Positions 32,616-42,952 are shown, counted from the first letter of the stretch. The stretch: DNA of 58,382 nucleotides from a bacterium (GCA_021850985.1 JAJZJX010000004.1:1-58382), one strand, 5' to 3'. Notes: a model not told the origin generated them from the sequence alone. Numbers and translations: made by a program.

Positions 32616-32861
32616 TTAAAAATATGGCTCTACGGGATATGTTTTAATTCCCGCTTTTTTAATAGCCTTTAATGCTTTATCTTCTTCCTCTAAACTTACG
32701 AATATAGTTGCATGATAAGGCGTAACGCTTGCGACGTTTCTTCCTAGTATATGAATTTTTTCTTTTTTTAATGTTTCTTCTGCCTTGTCGAAATCTCCGT
32801 TTATATAATCGACTCTTATAGGCGCATTATAAACGGTCCCGGACTTCAGTGCCTCTGCCAT
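32616..32861 (-). CDS. Small ACT-like protein in the Mo/W operon
   Basis: 81 residues, no cysteines, no signal. The pattern (a strand APIRVDYINGDFD, helix AEETLKKEKI, strand ATIFVSLEEE, helix ALKAIKKAGIKTYPV) is that of a small alpha/beta ACT-like fold, but no ligand motif is recognised. It is the last gene of the enzyme half of the cluster, 54 bases after the Fe-S subunit and just before a strong terminator, so it may be a chaperone or regulatory subunit for the Mo/W enzyme. Confidence 0.7.
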   Translation of the reverse strand: MAEALKSGTVYNAPIRVDYINGDFDKAEETLKKEKIHILGRNVASVTPYHATIFVSLEEEDKALKAIKKAGIKTYPVEPYF

Positions 32862-32915
32862 AATTAACCTCCTTATTTTATTTTTAATATTTTTAAAATA
32901 TAGTCAAATATTTAA

Positions 32916-33572
32916 TTATCCGACTTTAATCTCATTATCGGTATCGTTTACGTTTGACGTTCCCATTTGACTTGGATTAGGAGCGACAAAACCGAATAAA
33001 TGTTCCGTTAATTTTCTGGCGGTCTTCTCTCTGTCTATGGTCGATATTCTGTTTATATTTCCGAACCATAAAGCGTCCGCCGAGCATAAAGTTACGCATG
33101 CCGGCAAAAGTCCTACGTCAATTCTGTGTTTGCAGTAATCGCACTTCGTTACTTTTCCCGTAGCTTCGTTAAACTGAGGAGAACCGAAAGGACAAGCGTG
33201 TATGCAGGATTTGCAGCCGATACAGGTATTGGGATCGTTAAATACGATGCCGTCGGCTCTTTTCTGCATAGAACCTGTAGGACAGGCTTTTACGCATGCG
33301 GCATCGTCGCAGTGAAAACAGTTCATGGGAAGATATACCGTTTTAAGCTGCCCTTTTTTGATAAAATAAGGTCCTACCTGTATAACCCTCATTCTGCGGG
33401 GTCCAACTGGAAGATTATGTTCTTTTTTGCACGAGACTTCGCAAGACATACATCCTATGCATCTGTCTACATTTACTTTCATCGAATATTTTGGAGTGGA
33501 AGACTTCAGGGTAATCCTGGAAGCTCTTTCTTCTCCAAGGTGAAATCTGTCAAATCCGTATTCCGAAGACAT
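32916..33572 (-). CDS. Four-cluster iron-sulfur subunit of the Mo/W oxidoreductase (DmsB/PsrB family)
   Basis: 218 residues with four cysteine groups: CIGCMSCEVSCKKEHN, CFHCDDAACVKACPTG, CIGCKSCIHACPFG and CDYCKHRIDVGLLPACVTLC. This is the standard four-[4Fe-4S] partner of DMSO-reductase-family catalytic subunits. No Tat or Sec signal, so the complex is cytoplasmic. The gene lies 147 bases after the catalytic subunit gene with a palindrome in the gap. No NrfD or cytochrome b anchor gene follows, which is unusual for this family. Confidence 0.9.
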   Translation of the reverse strand: MSSEYGFDRFHLGEERASRITLKSSTPKYSMKVNVDRCIGCMSCEVSCKKEHNLPVGPRRMRVIQVGPYFIKKGQLKTVYLPMNCFHCDDAACVKACPTGSMQKRADGIVFNDPNTCIGCKSCIHACPFGSPQFNEATGKVTKCDYCKHRIDVGLLPACVTLCSADALWFGNINRISTIDREKTARKLTEHLFGFVAPNPSQMGTSNVNDTDNEIKVG

Positions 33573-33678
33573 ATTTATACTCCTATTTTTATTTAAATTA
33601 AATTTCTTTTAACGTCCGGAAATTTGCATATTATCATGTTTTAATGAATTTTTTATGCAAATTTACGGCTTTTCAAAT

Positions 33679-33707
33679 ACGGGGACGGAATTCAATTCCG
33701 TCCCCGT
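33679..33707. repeat. GGGGACGGAATT palindrome between Mo/W subunit genes
   Basis: A perfect palindrome ACGGGGACGGAATT, C, AATTCCGTCCCCGT, followed by the CACAAAT tail typical of the family. Compared with the copies at 9608 and 26648 the arms carry G for A in the left arm and the matching C for T in the right, a compensated change. It lies between two genes of one operon, where a strong hairpin could reduce read-through or stabilise the upstream message. Confidence 0.85.
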
Positions 33708-33719
33708 CACAAATTTACA

Positions 33720-36263
33720 TTAGTATTTACGAATATCGCAGGAAACCGGCGTACATTCGACCGGCTCTTTAAAATTAACAAGCTTTTTCCAGCCTATGCT
33801 AAGCTCATGATATTCTTTCCAGTGATTTTTCCATTTACCGACGATAACATTTTTGTCCTGATGTTTAGGATCCCAAACTTCGGGGAATCTTTTCTGCAAA
33901 AATTCAAGAGTCTTTTTTGCAGTGGTATCAGGATCTGCATCGCCTTTTCTATAAACCCTGCAAAGAACGGCTTTGAACTGTATCTGTCCGTAAACGGGGT
34001 CTTTTATAATATCGTCTATAACGGTATTAATAGATTCATACGGATGAAACGGCTGATATCTGTCAAACCCGAAATTTGCCCATATTCCGTCTTCCGGTAC
34101 CATTTCGGTTACCCATGCCGGACCTTCAACCCATCCTCTGTCGTTTTCTACTATAACCATATCTCCGTCTTCGATTCCCATAACCGCAGCCGTTGCAGGA
34201 TTTATCTCTATATTTCTGTCGGGTTCGAGTTCGTCGTTCCAAGGCCACCAGTGACCTCCTTCATGAAAGGACTGCGCTATCCTGGTAGTATTTAATACTA
34301 ACGGATATTTCTTGGCTCTTTCAAAATTTCCTATCGGCGATTCCGAACCTTCAACCTGCGTAGGAACTTTATACCAGCCTATTTTCTCCAAAGCTTCCGA
34401 AGCTAATTCGATTTTGCCTGAAGGCGTCGGGAATCTCTTGTCGGATTCCGGATAATTTTCTCCTTCTTTATACATTATCCATTTGCCTCTTAAAACTGCT
34501 TCATCGTCCTGAAATACCGCTTCTTCTTTCGACATAACGGGCCACATTAAACCGCCTTTAGGGTTTTTTTCCGGATTAAGAAGTTCGTACGTAATACCCC
34601 TCGTAAACGATTCCTGTTCGTTAAAGAAGTCGGTCATTTTAATTTCGTTTACTCTTCCTTTATCGGGACCTTCTTTATAGTAACCCCACGGATTAAATTC
34701 AACTTTATCGAAATGTCCGGCTTTGCCTTTAAGCCTTTTTGCAAGACCGTCGAAAACATCGATGTCAGCTCTGTGTTCATGCTGATAAGGTATTATTTTA
34801 TTGTGCCACTGAAGAAGCCTGTTGTTTCCGTGATGGCAAACGCTGTCGGTTTCTACGGAGATTGCTATAGGAAACGCAACATGGCTGAACATATACGTAT
34901 GATTTGGATAAATGGAAAGATGGATATTGATTATATTTTTCTTCATCGCTTCTTCCATTTTCCAGGAATTTGGAAACTGCGGCAGATGGTCGCCGTTCCA
35001 TATAATACCCTTAACAGGATACGGTTTTTCATACATCATCGCATTTATTATGCACGGTACCGAACTGTCTCCCCAGGATATTAATTTGTCTGTTATCTGC
35101 GGTCTTTTAAAATCCGGCAGATCTTTTAAATCGTGTCCGTAATTCAGAGGAGGACGGCAGTTATGCAGCCAGTTCCATCCGCCGCCTTTAACGCCTATAG
35201 ATCCGGTAAGAGCTAACAATGCCGCTATGGACCTGTTTACGTTGTTGGAGTTATAAATCTGCGCCGTTCCAAGGTTGCCGGTCACCGACGCAGGTCTTGC
35301 CGAACCGAATCTTCTTGCGGCTTCTATAATCATTTCTTTTGGCACGTATGTGAGTTTTTCGGCTCTTTCAGGCGTCCACTGGGCGCATTCTTTTGCATAC
35401 TCTTCAAAACCTTCAACCCATTTATCCACAAATTCTTTGTTGTAAAGTTTTTCTTTTATTATGATATTGCCCATAGCCAAAAATAAGATTGCATCGGATC
35501 CTGAACGGATTCTCATTCCTATATCGCATTTTGAAAGCGTTGCGTTGAAACGCGGGTCAACGCCTATTAAAAATGCGCCGTTATCTCTTGCATCCAGAAG
35601 ATGAGTCATCGTGATAGTTTCCTGCGCCGCCATATTTGTACCGACTACGAGAATACACTTAGAGTTTTTCCAGTCCTGCGAAGGATTCATAAGCCTGCCG
35701 AGTCCTTTTGCGCCGAAAACGTAGTTCATGGATACGCCCGGGCTTTCGCAGCATATAGGTCCCTGCCCGTAAACGTTAGGCGTTCCGAATATCCTGCCGA
35801 ACCTTGCGCCGCCTTCTTTATTGCCGAATGAAGATCTTCCTGTCCTGAAAACAGTCAATGCCTCGGGGCCGTATTCGTCATGAAGTTTTATTAATTTTTC
35901 GGCTGCAAAATCAAGCGCATCATCCCATGAAACCCTTTTAAAATCGTCAGTTAATGATTTCCTTATCATCGGATGATGTACTCTTAAAGGATCGTACCAC
36001 CACTGAATCTGACCGACGCCCTTAGAGCAAAGGCCGCCTCTGTTTTGCGGATGTTCCTCATCTCCCATAACATCGACTATTTTGCCGTCTTTCAAGAATA
36101 TTTTAAGACCGCAGCCGCTTTCGCACATATTAGTGCAGGTGGAATAGCGAACCGTGTCGTATTCTTTCGTTGATTCCTGCGGGCGATGATCGGGCTTTAT
36201 TTTCATAAGCCTGTTATCTTTCACGCGCATGAACTTTTCGTTTTTTAACTCCTCAAAATCCAT
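33720..36263 (-). CDS. Cytoplasmic Mo/W-bis-pterin oxidoreductase catalytic subunit
   Basis: 847 residues of the DMSO-reductase superfamily. The N-terminal [4Fe-4S] site is C43, C47, C51 (C-x3-C-x3-C) and C79; most thiosulfate/polysulfide reductases have C-x2-C-x3-C. The metal ligand is probably a cysteine in GPICCESPG (C171 or C172). Pterin-binding blocks follow: LVVGTNMAAQETIT, LIGVDPRFNATLSKCD, VTGNLGTAQ, GSIGVKGGGWNW, and the C-terminal RIAQSFHEGGHWWPWNDE with EINPATAAVMGIEDGD. No twin-arginine signal, so it stays in the cytoplasm. A polysulfide/thiosulfate reductase-like, acetylene-hydratase-like or novel enzyme are all possible; the substrate cannot be named. Confidence 0.88.
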   Translation of the reverse strand: MDFEELKNEKFMRVKDNRLMKIKPDHRPQESTKEYDTVRYSTCTNMCESGCGLKIFLKDGKIVDVMGDEEHPQNRGGLCSKGVGQIQWWYDPLRVHHPMIRKSLTDDFKRVSWDDALDFAAEKLIKLHDEYGPEALTVFRTGRSSFGNKEGGARFGRIFGTPNVYGQGPICCESPGVSMNYVFGAKGLGRLMNPSQDWKNSKCILVVGTNMAAQETITMTHLLDARDNGAFLIGVDPRFNATLSKCDIGMRIRSGSDAILFLAMGNIIIKEKLYNKEFVDKWVEGFEEYAKECAQWTPERAEKLTYVPKEMIIEAARRFGSARPASVTGNLGTAQIYNSNNVNRSIAALLALTGSIGVKGGGWNWLHNCRPPLNYGHDLKDLPDFKRPQITDKLISWGDSSVPCIINAMMYEKPYPVKGIIWNGDHLPQFPNSWKMEEAMKKNIINIHLSIYPNHTYMFSHVAFPIAISVETDSVCHHGNNRLLQWHNKIIPYQHEHRADIDVFDGLAKRLKGKAGHFDKVEFNPWGYYKEGPDKGRVNEIKMTDFFNEQESFTRGITYELLNPEKNPKGGLMWPVMSKEEAVFQDDEAVLRGKWIMYKEGENYPESDKRFPTPSGKIELASEALEKIGWYKVPTQVEGSESPIGNFERAKKYPLVLNTTRIAQSFHEGGHWWPWNDELEPDRNIEINPATAAVMGIEDGDMVIVENDRGWVEGPAWVTEMVPEDGIWANFGFDRYQPFHPYESINTVIDDIIKDPVYGQIQFKAVLCRVYRKGDADPDTTAKKTLEFLQKRFPEVWDPKHQDKNVIVGKWKNHWKEYHELSIGWKKLVNFKEPVECTPVSCDIRKY

Positions 36264-36298
36264 TTTTTTACCTCCGTTTTAATTAAAGTATATTTATT

Positions 36299-37183
36299 TT
36301 ATATCCGGCACTCTTCTAACTTTACATTTTCTGGTTTAACTGCGCAAGGCAATATACCGTTTAATATCTCTCCGCAGCCGTCGATATCAAGCATGAAACC
36401 GATAAACTCTACTAGTCCGATTACCGGCGCAAATACGTCTAAATCAGATAATTTCATACCGTCGTCTATATTTTTTTCGCACATGGAACAAACCGTGACT
36501 ATATAGTCCGAATTTGTTTCGTCGGCTTTTTTATTTATTAGTTTGAAGAAATTATCGGCAATATTTGCGTTTTCAACTCTTTTAGAATGAACAGGCGTCA
36601 TATTTTGGAGCTTTTCGCCTCCGCAGCAGTCGTTAAATATATTAACTTCGGCGCCCATAATATTGAATAGTTTCTTTAATGATTCTATTTTAGCATCGTC
36701 TTTATAACATCCGGTATAAAGAAGAATAGAGTTCCCTTTTATTTTCGACGGAACGGCTTTCAACAGTTTATTTTCGACGGAAGCATCCGTAATAATATCG
36801 ATTATATGAATAGCTCCGGTCTTTGACGTATCCGTTTCTTTAAGCCGCGCATTAAACGGGTTCAGACTGTAATCAGCCTGTTTTCTGAACATAGAATCCG
36901 AATTGATAAGATTAAGGGATTCATTTATCTGCTTTACGCACACGGAACAGCCGGAATATAAAAAATTTTCGCCGTCATTCTGACATAAACCTAAATTTCT
37001 CAAGGGCATTACAGCTTTGTTAAAAAAATCGGGTTTATAGTGCGAGGGCGGAGCGCCGCAGCAGTTCCATTCCGAAACCGGCTTAATATCTATGTCTAAT
37101 GCGCTAAAAATGTTTTCTATTTTTATTTTGCGGTCAAAAGAATTTACGCAGCCTGGAAAATAAACAATATGATTTTTCAACAT
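36299..37183 (-). CDS. HdrB-like CCG-domain protein linked to the Mo/W enzyme
   Basis: 294 residues with two CCG domains: VYFPGCVNSFDRK and EWNCCGAPPSH, then YTGCYKDDAKIES and DCCGGEKLQN with VTVCSMCEKN. These bind a non-cubane [4Fe-4S] cluster in heterodisulfide reductase HdrB and reduce disulfides or pass electrons to quinone or flavin. It is the first gene of the enzyme operon, 35 bases ahead of the catalytic subunit. It is clearly different from the SdhE copy at 12010. It could take the place of the missing membrane anchor. Confidence 0.85.
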   Translation of the reverse strand: MLKNHIVYFPGCVNSFDRKIKIENIFSALDIDIKPVSEWNCCGAPPSHYKPDFFNKAVMPLRNLGLCQNDGENFLYSGCSVCVKQINESLNLINSDSMFRKQADYSLNPFNARLKETDTSKTGAIHIIDIITDASVENKLLKAVPSKIKGNSILLYTGCYKDDAKIESLKKLFNIMGAEVNIFNDCCGGEKLQNMTPVHSKRVENANIADNFFKLINKKADETNSDYIVTVCSMCEKNIDDGMKLSDLDVFAPVIGLVEFIGFMLDIDGCGEILNGILPCAVKPENVKLEECRI

Positions 37184-37444
37184 TAAACCTATATTTTATT
37201 TTTAAAAGTGTATTTAAAAAATAGATTAGACAATTGCTGTATTTTTTACATCCTTTTTAGTTTATTACAAAAAAAAAATTAAATCAATATTTTTTTTTAA
37301 AAAATATAACATTGTTTTTAAATTGAAGATAAATAAAAATTAATATAGGCATTATATGTTCATCTATATAATATTTTATAAACCTTTAAAGAGGCTTAAA
37401 AAGGATCGATTTATTCGGAAAGGCTTTATTTAAGTGTTTAAAGG
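37184..37444. other. AT-rich spacer upstream of the Mo/W operon
   Basis: 261 bases with long A and T runs and no gene seen. It must hold the promoter of the operon that starts at 37183, but no convincing -35/-10 pair stands out, because TATAAT-like and TTGNNN-like words are common by chance in such sequence. Confidence 0.5.
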
Positions 37445-37520
<76 letters not shown>

Positions 37521-37530
37521 ATTAAACGTG

Positions 37531-37561
37531 ATAAGTTTTATTATGTTATCATAAAACTTAT
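37531..37561 (-). other. Hairpin between tRNA-Leu and tRNA-Phe
   Basis: A 10-bp stem ATAAGTTTTA/TAAAACTTAT around an 11-base loop, without a T-run after it on the minus strand. It is more likely a processing or spacer structure in a shared tRNA transcript than a terminator. Confidence 0.4.
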
Positions 37562-37598
37562 TTAAATACAAATATTTTTATAGTATTATCGGCTTTTA

Positions 37599-37686
37599 TG
37601 GTGCCGAGGGCCGGAATCGAACCGGCACGGAACTAAGTTCCGAGGGATTTTAAGTCCCTTGCGTCTACCACTTCCGCCACCCCGGC
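37599..37686 (-). tRNA. tRNA-Leu (UAA)
   Basis: 88-base class II tRNA with a long variable arm (CGGAACTTAGTTCCG). The acceptor GCCGGGG/CCTCGGC pairs with one G-U, the anticodon loop CTTAAAA gives UAA, the T loop is TTCGATT, and CCA is encoded. Confidence 0.96.
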
Positions 37687-37761
37687 AATTATTTAATTGA
37701 GAAGACGGACTTCAAAAAATGCATTATATAATATCTCACAAATCTCAATATTTGTCAAATT

Positions 37762-39198
<1,437 letters not shown>

Positions 39199-39223
39199 TT
39201 ATAAATTGGCTATACTTATGCAA

Positions 39224-40069
39224 TTAAGCGGTTAAATTATGGTGCGCTTTCATATGGCAATCATAGGAAGTTTTTTCTTCTTCCTTATAAAATTTAAGCC
39301 TGTTCATAAGATTGTCAAAATCCACTAAATGCCCGTCGAAGTCGGGACCGTCAACGCAGGCAAATTTTGTTTTATTGCCTACCAGAACTCTGCATGCGCC
39401 GCACATTCCCGTTCCGTCTATCATAATAGGATTCAAGCTTACGATTGTTTTTATAGATTTTTCTTTAGTTAGGTCGCTTACCGCTTTCATCATAATTACC
39501 GGACCGATGGCTATAACCCTGTTTATCAGTATTTTTTTATCGTAAATAAGGTTTCTTAAGACATCCGTGACTATGCCTTTAGTGCCGCAACTTCCGTCGT
39601 TTGTAGCGGCAAATACTTCGTTGCTCGCCGCTTTCATCTCGTCTTCCATCAAAAGAAGTTCTTTGCTTCTTGCTCCGATTATAGATATGACGTGATTTCC
39701 TTCCGCTTTCATAGCTTTAGCTATAGGATATATCGCAGCGGTTCCGAAACCGCCTCCTATACAAACTACGGTTCCAAATTTTTTTATTTCGGTGGGAACG
39801 CCGAGAGGACCTACTAAATCCGCCAAACTTTCGCCGACATTCAATTCGCTGAGCAGATGGGTAGTTTTTCCAAGAGTTTGCACAAGTATAGTAATAGTTT
39901 TATCTTTTTTGTCGGAATTTGCGATAGTAATAGGGATTCTTTCGCCGTTTTTATTTACCCTCAATATTATAAACTGACCGGGCTGCGCTTTTAACGCTAT
40001 ATCCGGAGCCGATATATTATATAAATTTATCCCTTCGCCGAGATTTTTCTTGCCGATTATTTGATACAT
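39224..40069 (-). CDS. nfnA: NfnA/SudB-type FAD/[2Fe-2S] small subunit
   Basis: 281 residues of the ferredoxin-NADP reductase/PyrK family. RVNKNGERIPITIAN binds FAD, VGPLGVPTEIK and CIGGGFGTAAIYPIAKA bind NADH. The C-terminal motif MCGACRVLVGNKTKFACVDGP with a preceding Asp (DGTGMCG) fits the unusual Asp/Cys-ligated [2Fe-2S] cluster of NfnA. It is 46 bases from nfnB and transcribed first. Confidence 0.93.
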   Translation of the reverse strand: MYQIIGKKNLGEGINLYNISAPDIALKAQPGQFIILRVNKNGERIPITIANSDKKDKTITILVQTLGKTTHLLSELNVGESLADLVGPLGVPTEIKKFGTVVCIGGGFGTAAIYPIAKAMKAEGNHVISIIGARSKELLLMEDEMKAASNEVFAATNDGSCGTKGIVTDVLRNLIYDKKILINRVIAIGPVIMMKAVSDLTKEKSIKTIVSLNPIMIDGTGMCGACRVLVGNKTKFACVDGPDFDGHLVDFDNLMNRLKFYKEEEKTSYDCHMKAHHNLTA

Positions 40070-40109
40070 ATTTTTTATAGATAGCTTATTGTTTGATAAT
40101 GTAATGTGA

Positions 40110-40184
40110 TGGAGGCGGCACTCGGAATTGAACCGAGGTATAAAGGTTTTGCAGACCTCTGCCTTACCGCTTGGCTATGCCGCC
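40110..40184 (-). tRNA. tRNA-Cys (GCA)
   Basis: 75-base cloverleaf: acceptor GGCGGCA/TGCCGCC perfect, D arm GCC/GGC, anticodon loop CTGCAAA giving GCA, T arm CTCGG TTCAATT CCGAG, discriminator T and an encoded CCA. Confidence 0.96.
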
Positions 40185-40255
40185 TTAATTAAAATATTAC
40201 CGGATGTTCTTTTATTATATTACTTTTTCATATTTTTTTAAATAGTTTTTTCCTA

Positions 40256-41356
40256 TTATTTGTAAAGCAGCAAGCTTTTTGCTTTTATTCTGCGGTTTAC
40301 CTTAGGCACTCTAGACTTAAGCTGTTTAAGGTTTATATCTTCCGGTTTAGCATAAATGGAAAATGTTCCGACTCTGTTAAATACGGTTTTTACTAAAGCG
40401 ATACCTTTATTAAAAGCTTTAAAACTGAATACGCTGCTTCTTTCTATTCCGCTCGAAGAAACTAATGACAATTTAACGCTGCCGCTTATTCGGTCGGCGT
40501 TTGTTATCACGTTGCCGAATTTATCGACGGCGACTATTTTAATTATAAAAGGCCTTCCTGCAGGGACTTGGGCAATATTTGTAGAAATTAAAAACTTTTT
40601 AAAATAAGAAGGCTTTATGTTTATATTTTTACTTATAAAAATATGCGATCTGCCGCCGTAATTAACGGCAAAGTTTAACTGCCCTATACCTGCCCTGTCC
40701 GAAATAAAATTAAATTTACCGGAACCGTCATTTATATAACTGGCGGGTATTATTCTGGGTCTTACGCTGAAGTTGTCTCCGGTTAAATAAACCTTTATAT
40801 TGCCGTTTGATTTCGGCATTAATTTCACCGGGTTTCCGTACTGGTCGGCTGCATATATTTTTACTTTAAACGGAACGCCCGCTATAACGTTTTTCGGAGC
40901 CGATATTTTTAAATTATGGAACGGCCCTGCATAAATATGAATGGGCGTGCTTTCGTCTTCTACGCCTTCAAATGAGCTTGAAACTTCTATTCTGCCGGCT
41001 TTTTTATAAGAAACGTCAAAGTTCACTATGCCTTTTTTAAACTCTGAAGCGGGAATATTTAACTGTTCTTGATTGCTTTTGCCGCCAATATTGACGGTAA
41101 TGTTTAATCCCTCGTATTTCTTGGAAAAATCAGTAATTACGTTGCCGTAATCGTCTAATGCTACCAATCTGACGTCGAATTTACTGCCGGCTTGGACGCC
41201 GTGCGGTACGCTTATCCTGAAATTATTAAGCTTTCCCGGAAGAATGGTTATAGTAGTAAATGCATAACCGTTAACGGAAAGCATAGGAATAAAGCAAAAA
41301 AGCAATAAAAAGAAAATAACTGCGTAAAAAGTTATTTTTTTTGCATTAAAATTCAT
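40256..41356 (-). CDS. Secreted protein with three Ig-like/invasin-type repeats
   Basis: 366 residues with a Sec signal peptide (about 1-32). Three repeats of roughly 105 residues each carry the same pattern, an extended segment followed by A-x-D-x-x-GN: LVALDDYGNVIT (GN at 71), IYAADQYGNPV (174) and IVAVDKFGNVIT (281). This resembles bacterial Ig-like filamin/invasin domains on surface or periplasmic proteins. No anchor or sorting signal at the C-terminus. It lies 40 bases downstream of a membrane-anchored TPR protein on the same strand; function unknown. Confidence 0.8.
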   Translation of the reverse strand: MNFNAKKITFYAVIFFLLLFCFIPMLSVNGYAFTTITILPGKLNNFRISVPHGVQAGSKFDVRLVALDDYGNVITDFSKKYEGLNITVNIGGKSNQEQLNIPASEFKKGIVNFDVSYKKAGRIEVSSSFEGVEDESTPIHIYAGPFHNLKISAPKNVIAGVPFKVKIYAADQYGNPVKLMPKSNGNIKVYLTGDNFSVRPRIIPASYINDGSGKFNFISDRAGIGQLNFAVNYGGRSHIFISKNINIKPSYFKKFLISTNIAQVPAGRPFIIKIVAVDKFGNVITNADRISGSVKLSLVSSSGIERSSVFSFKAFNKGIALVKTVFNRVGTFSIYAKPEDINLKQLKSRVPKVNRRIKAKSLLLYK

Positions 41357-41396
41357 AATCTGATTCCCCTTAATAAAGAATAATGTTTCATATTTA

Positions 41397-42485
41397 TTAT
41401 CGTATTTTTTTTGAAATATTTAAATAATATTTAATTTTTTCATCGGAAGGATTTAACTCTAAAGCTTTTCTAAAGCTGTATTCGGCATCGGAAAACATTT
41501 TTAAACGCATATACGAAAGTCCAAGGATAAAATTTATCTGCCATAATTTTTTGTACTCAAGCGCTTTTTTAGCATAATAAACGGATGCGTTGTAATTTTT
41601 AATTTCATATTCGCCCAAGGCGGCATTAGATAATGCCCTGTAATTATCGGGATTAAATCTTAAGGCCTTTTTAAACATAATCAGAGCGTTGCTGAAGTCG
41701 CCTCGCGAAAACGATAAAACTCCTTTTTTATTGTAAAAATTTGATTCTTTGATACCCGGTTCTTTAATGAAAGCGGTTTTTTTTGCTAATTTCTTATATA
41801 CTCTTTCGGATATATTTGATTTTTTCTTTATTTTTTCATAATTTAAGAACGCCGCTTTCGGTTTCGCTGCGGCTTTTTTCTTTTTCTTAACTATATATAA
41901 AAACGGATTTATAGCCCCTAAATCCTTCGGCATTTCTATCTTGTTCTTCGATTTTAAAATGCTTTTTAACGCCTCCTGCTTGCTTATGACATATGCAGCC
42001 AAGATTGAAGAAAAATTTACAAAATTATTTTTATTAATATTTTTATCTATATAAAATTTTTTAAAATTTATTTTATAATTATACTCTAAGTCTTTAACGA
42101 AGGAGTATATATCGCGGGGATGCCCCGAACCGGACACGCTGAAATAAAAATCTGCGGCGTTATTTTTTTTATTTACTCTTATAAATTTAACCTTAGCGAG
42201 TTTTATTCCATATTTTCTTCCTGCGCTTATAATTTCCGACATAAAATATTTTTCGTTTTTATTGAAAGAGTATCCGTAGCGTAAAATAGGAAAGTCGGTT
42301 TTTCGTATTCCTTTTATGCTTTCGTCTATCTTGGCTTGAATACTTTTTAGCGCGGCGATTCTTTTGTTTATCGACAAGCTTATTTTATTTTCTTTTGCCG
42401 TAATGTTTTTATATATAAAAAAAACGGCAAACGCCGATATTATAAAAAACATAACGGCAAAATAATATGCTATTTTTTTATTCAC
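41397..42485 (-). CDS. Membrane-anchored TPR protein
   Basis: 362 residues. One N-terminal helix (about 6-25) anchors it, followed by an extracytoplasmic region of unknown type (30-230) rich in Lys, and three TPR-like repeats at about 250-360 (GVLSFSRGDFSNALIMFKKA, ALSNAALGEYEIKNY, LGLSYMRLKMFSDAEYSFRK). The middle region has a PilO-like short stretch (YSFVKDLEYNYKI), which is weak evidence. It probably works with the secreted repeat protein downstream. Confidence 0.78.
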   Translation of the reverse strand: MNKKIAYYFAVMFFIISAFAVFFIYKNITAKENKISLSINKRIAALKSIQAKIDESIKGIRKTDFPILRYGYSFNKNEKYFMSEIISAGRKYGIKLAKVKFIRVNKKNNAADFYFSVSGSGHPRDIYSFVKDLEYNYKINFKKFYIDKNINKNNFVNFSSILAAYVISKQEALKSILKSKNKIEMPKDLGAINPFLYIVKKKKKAAAKPKAAFLNYEKIKKKSNISERVYKKLAKKTAFIKEPGIKESNFYNKKGVLSFSRGDFSNALIMFKKALRFNPDNYRALSNAALGEYEIKNYNASVYYAKKALEYKKLWQINFILGLSYMRLKMFSDAEYSFRKALELNPSDEKIKYYLNISKKIR

Positions 42486-42551
42486 GGCATTATATTTTTT
42501 AAAAGTTAAATTGATATATTATATATTTAATACATTATTAAGAATTTTAAG

Positions 42552-42935
42552 TCAATCTATTTTGTAATAAGACGCCATAGACGTGTCCGTTTCATATACG
42601 TTTATGCTTTTTACGGCTATGCCGTTATGTTTCGCAGATTTAATTTTCTTTTCAAATTCGTTATATATATACATAGCTAAATTTTCCGCAGAAGGGTTCA
42701 CGCTTAAAAAAAAACCGGTCTCGTTTATAAACTTATGGTCAAGCGTTTCCAGCACTTCGTTAAGATAATTTTTCAGCAGTTTAAAATCTATCGCTATTCC
42801 TATTTCGTTTAATTTAGCCGCAGAAACGACGGCTTCAACCTTCCAGTTGTGCCCGTGAACGTTTTCGCATTTTCCCTGATAGCCTCTTAAGGCATGCGCA
42901 GAAGAAAAACCTGACGTTATTTTTAAATCGAACAT
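42552..42935 (-). CDS. queD: 6-carboxytetrahydropterin synthase QueD
   Basis: 127 residues with the canonical motifs: H14, then C23 with H27 and H29 (CENVHGHNW) as catalytic Cys and zinc ligands, the D67-H68 pair in LDHKF, and a final YETDTS Glu. Makes the queuosine precursor CPH4. It serves as a within-genome comparison for the divergent copy at 29892. No other queuosine genes are next to it. Confidence 0.93.
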   Translation of the reverse strand: MFDLKITSGFSSAHALRGYQGKCENVHGHNWKVEAVVSAAKLNEIGIAIDFKLLKNYLNEVLETLDHKFINETGFFLSVNPSAENLAMYIYNEFEKKIKSAKHNGIAVKSINVYETDTSMASYYKID

Positions 42936-42952
42936 AAAATTTTTTATTTTTA

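Noticed and set aside
33126-34295. Long plus-strand frames opposite the Mo/W subunit genes
   Set aside because: They are mirror frames of cysteine-rich, strongly conserved proteins on the minus strand, with no ribosome sites and no recognisable domains.
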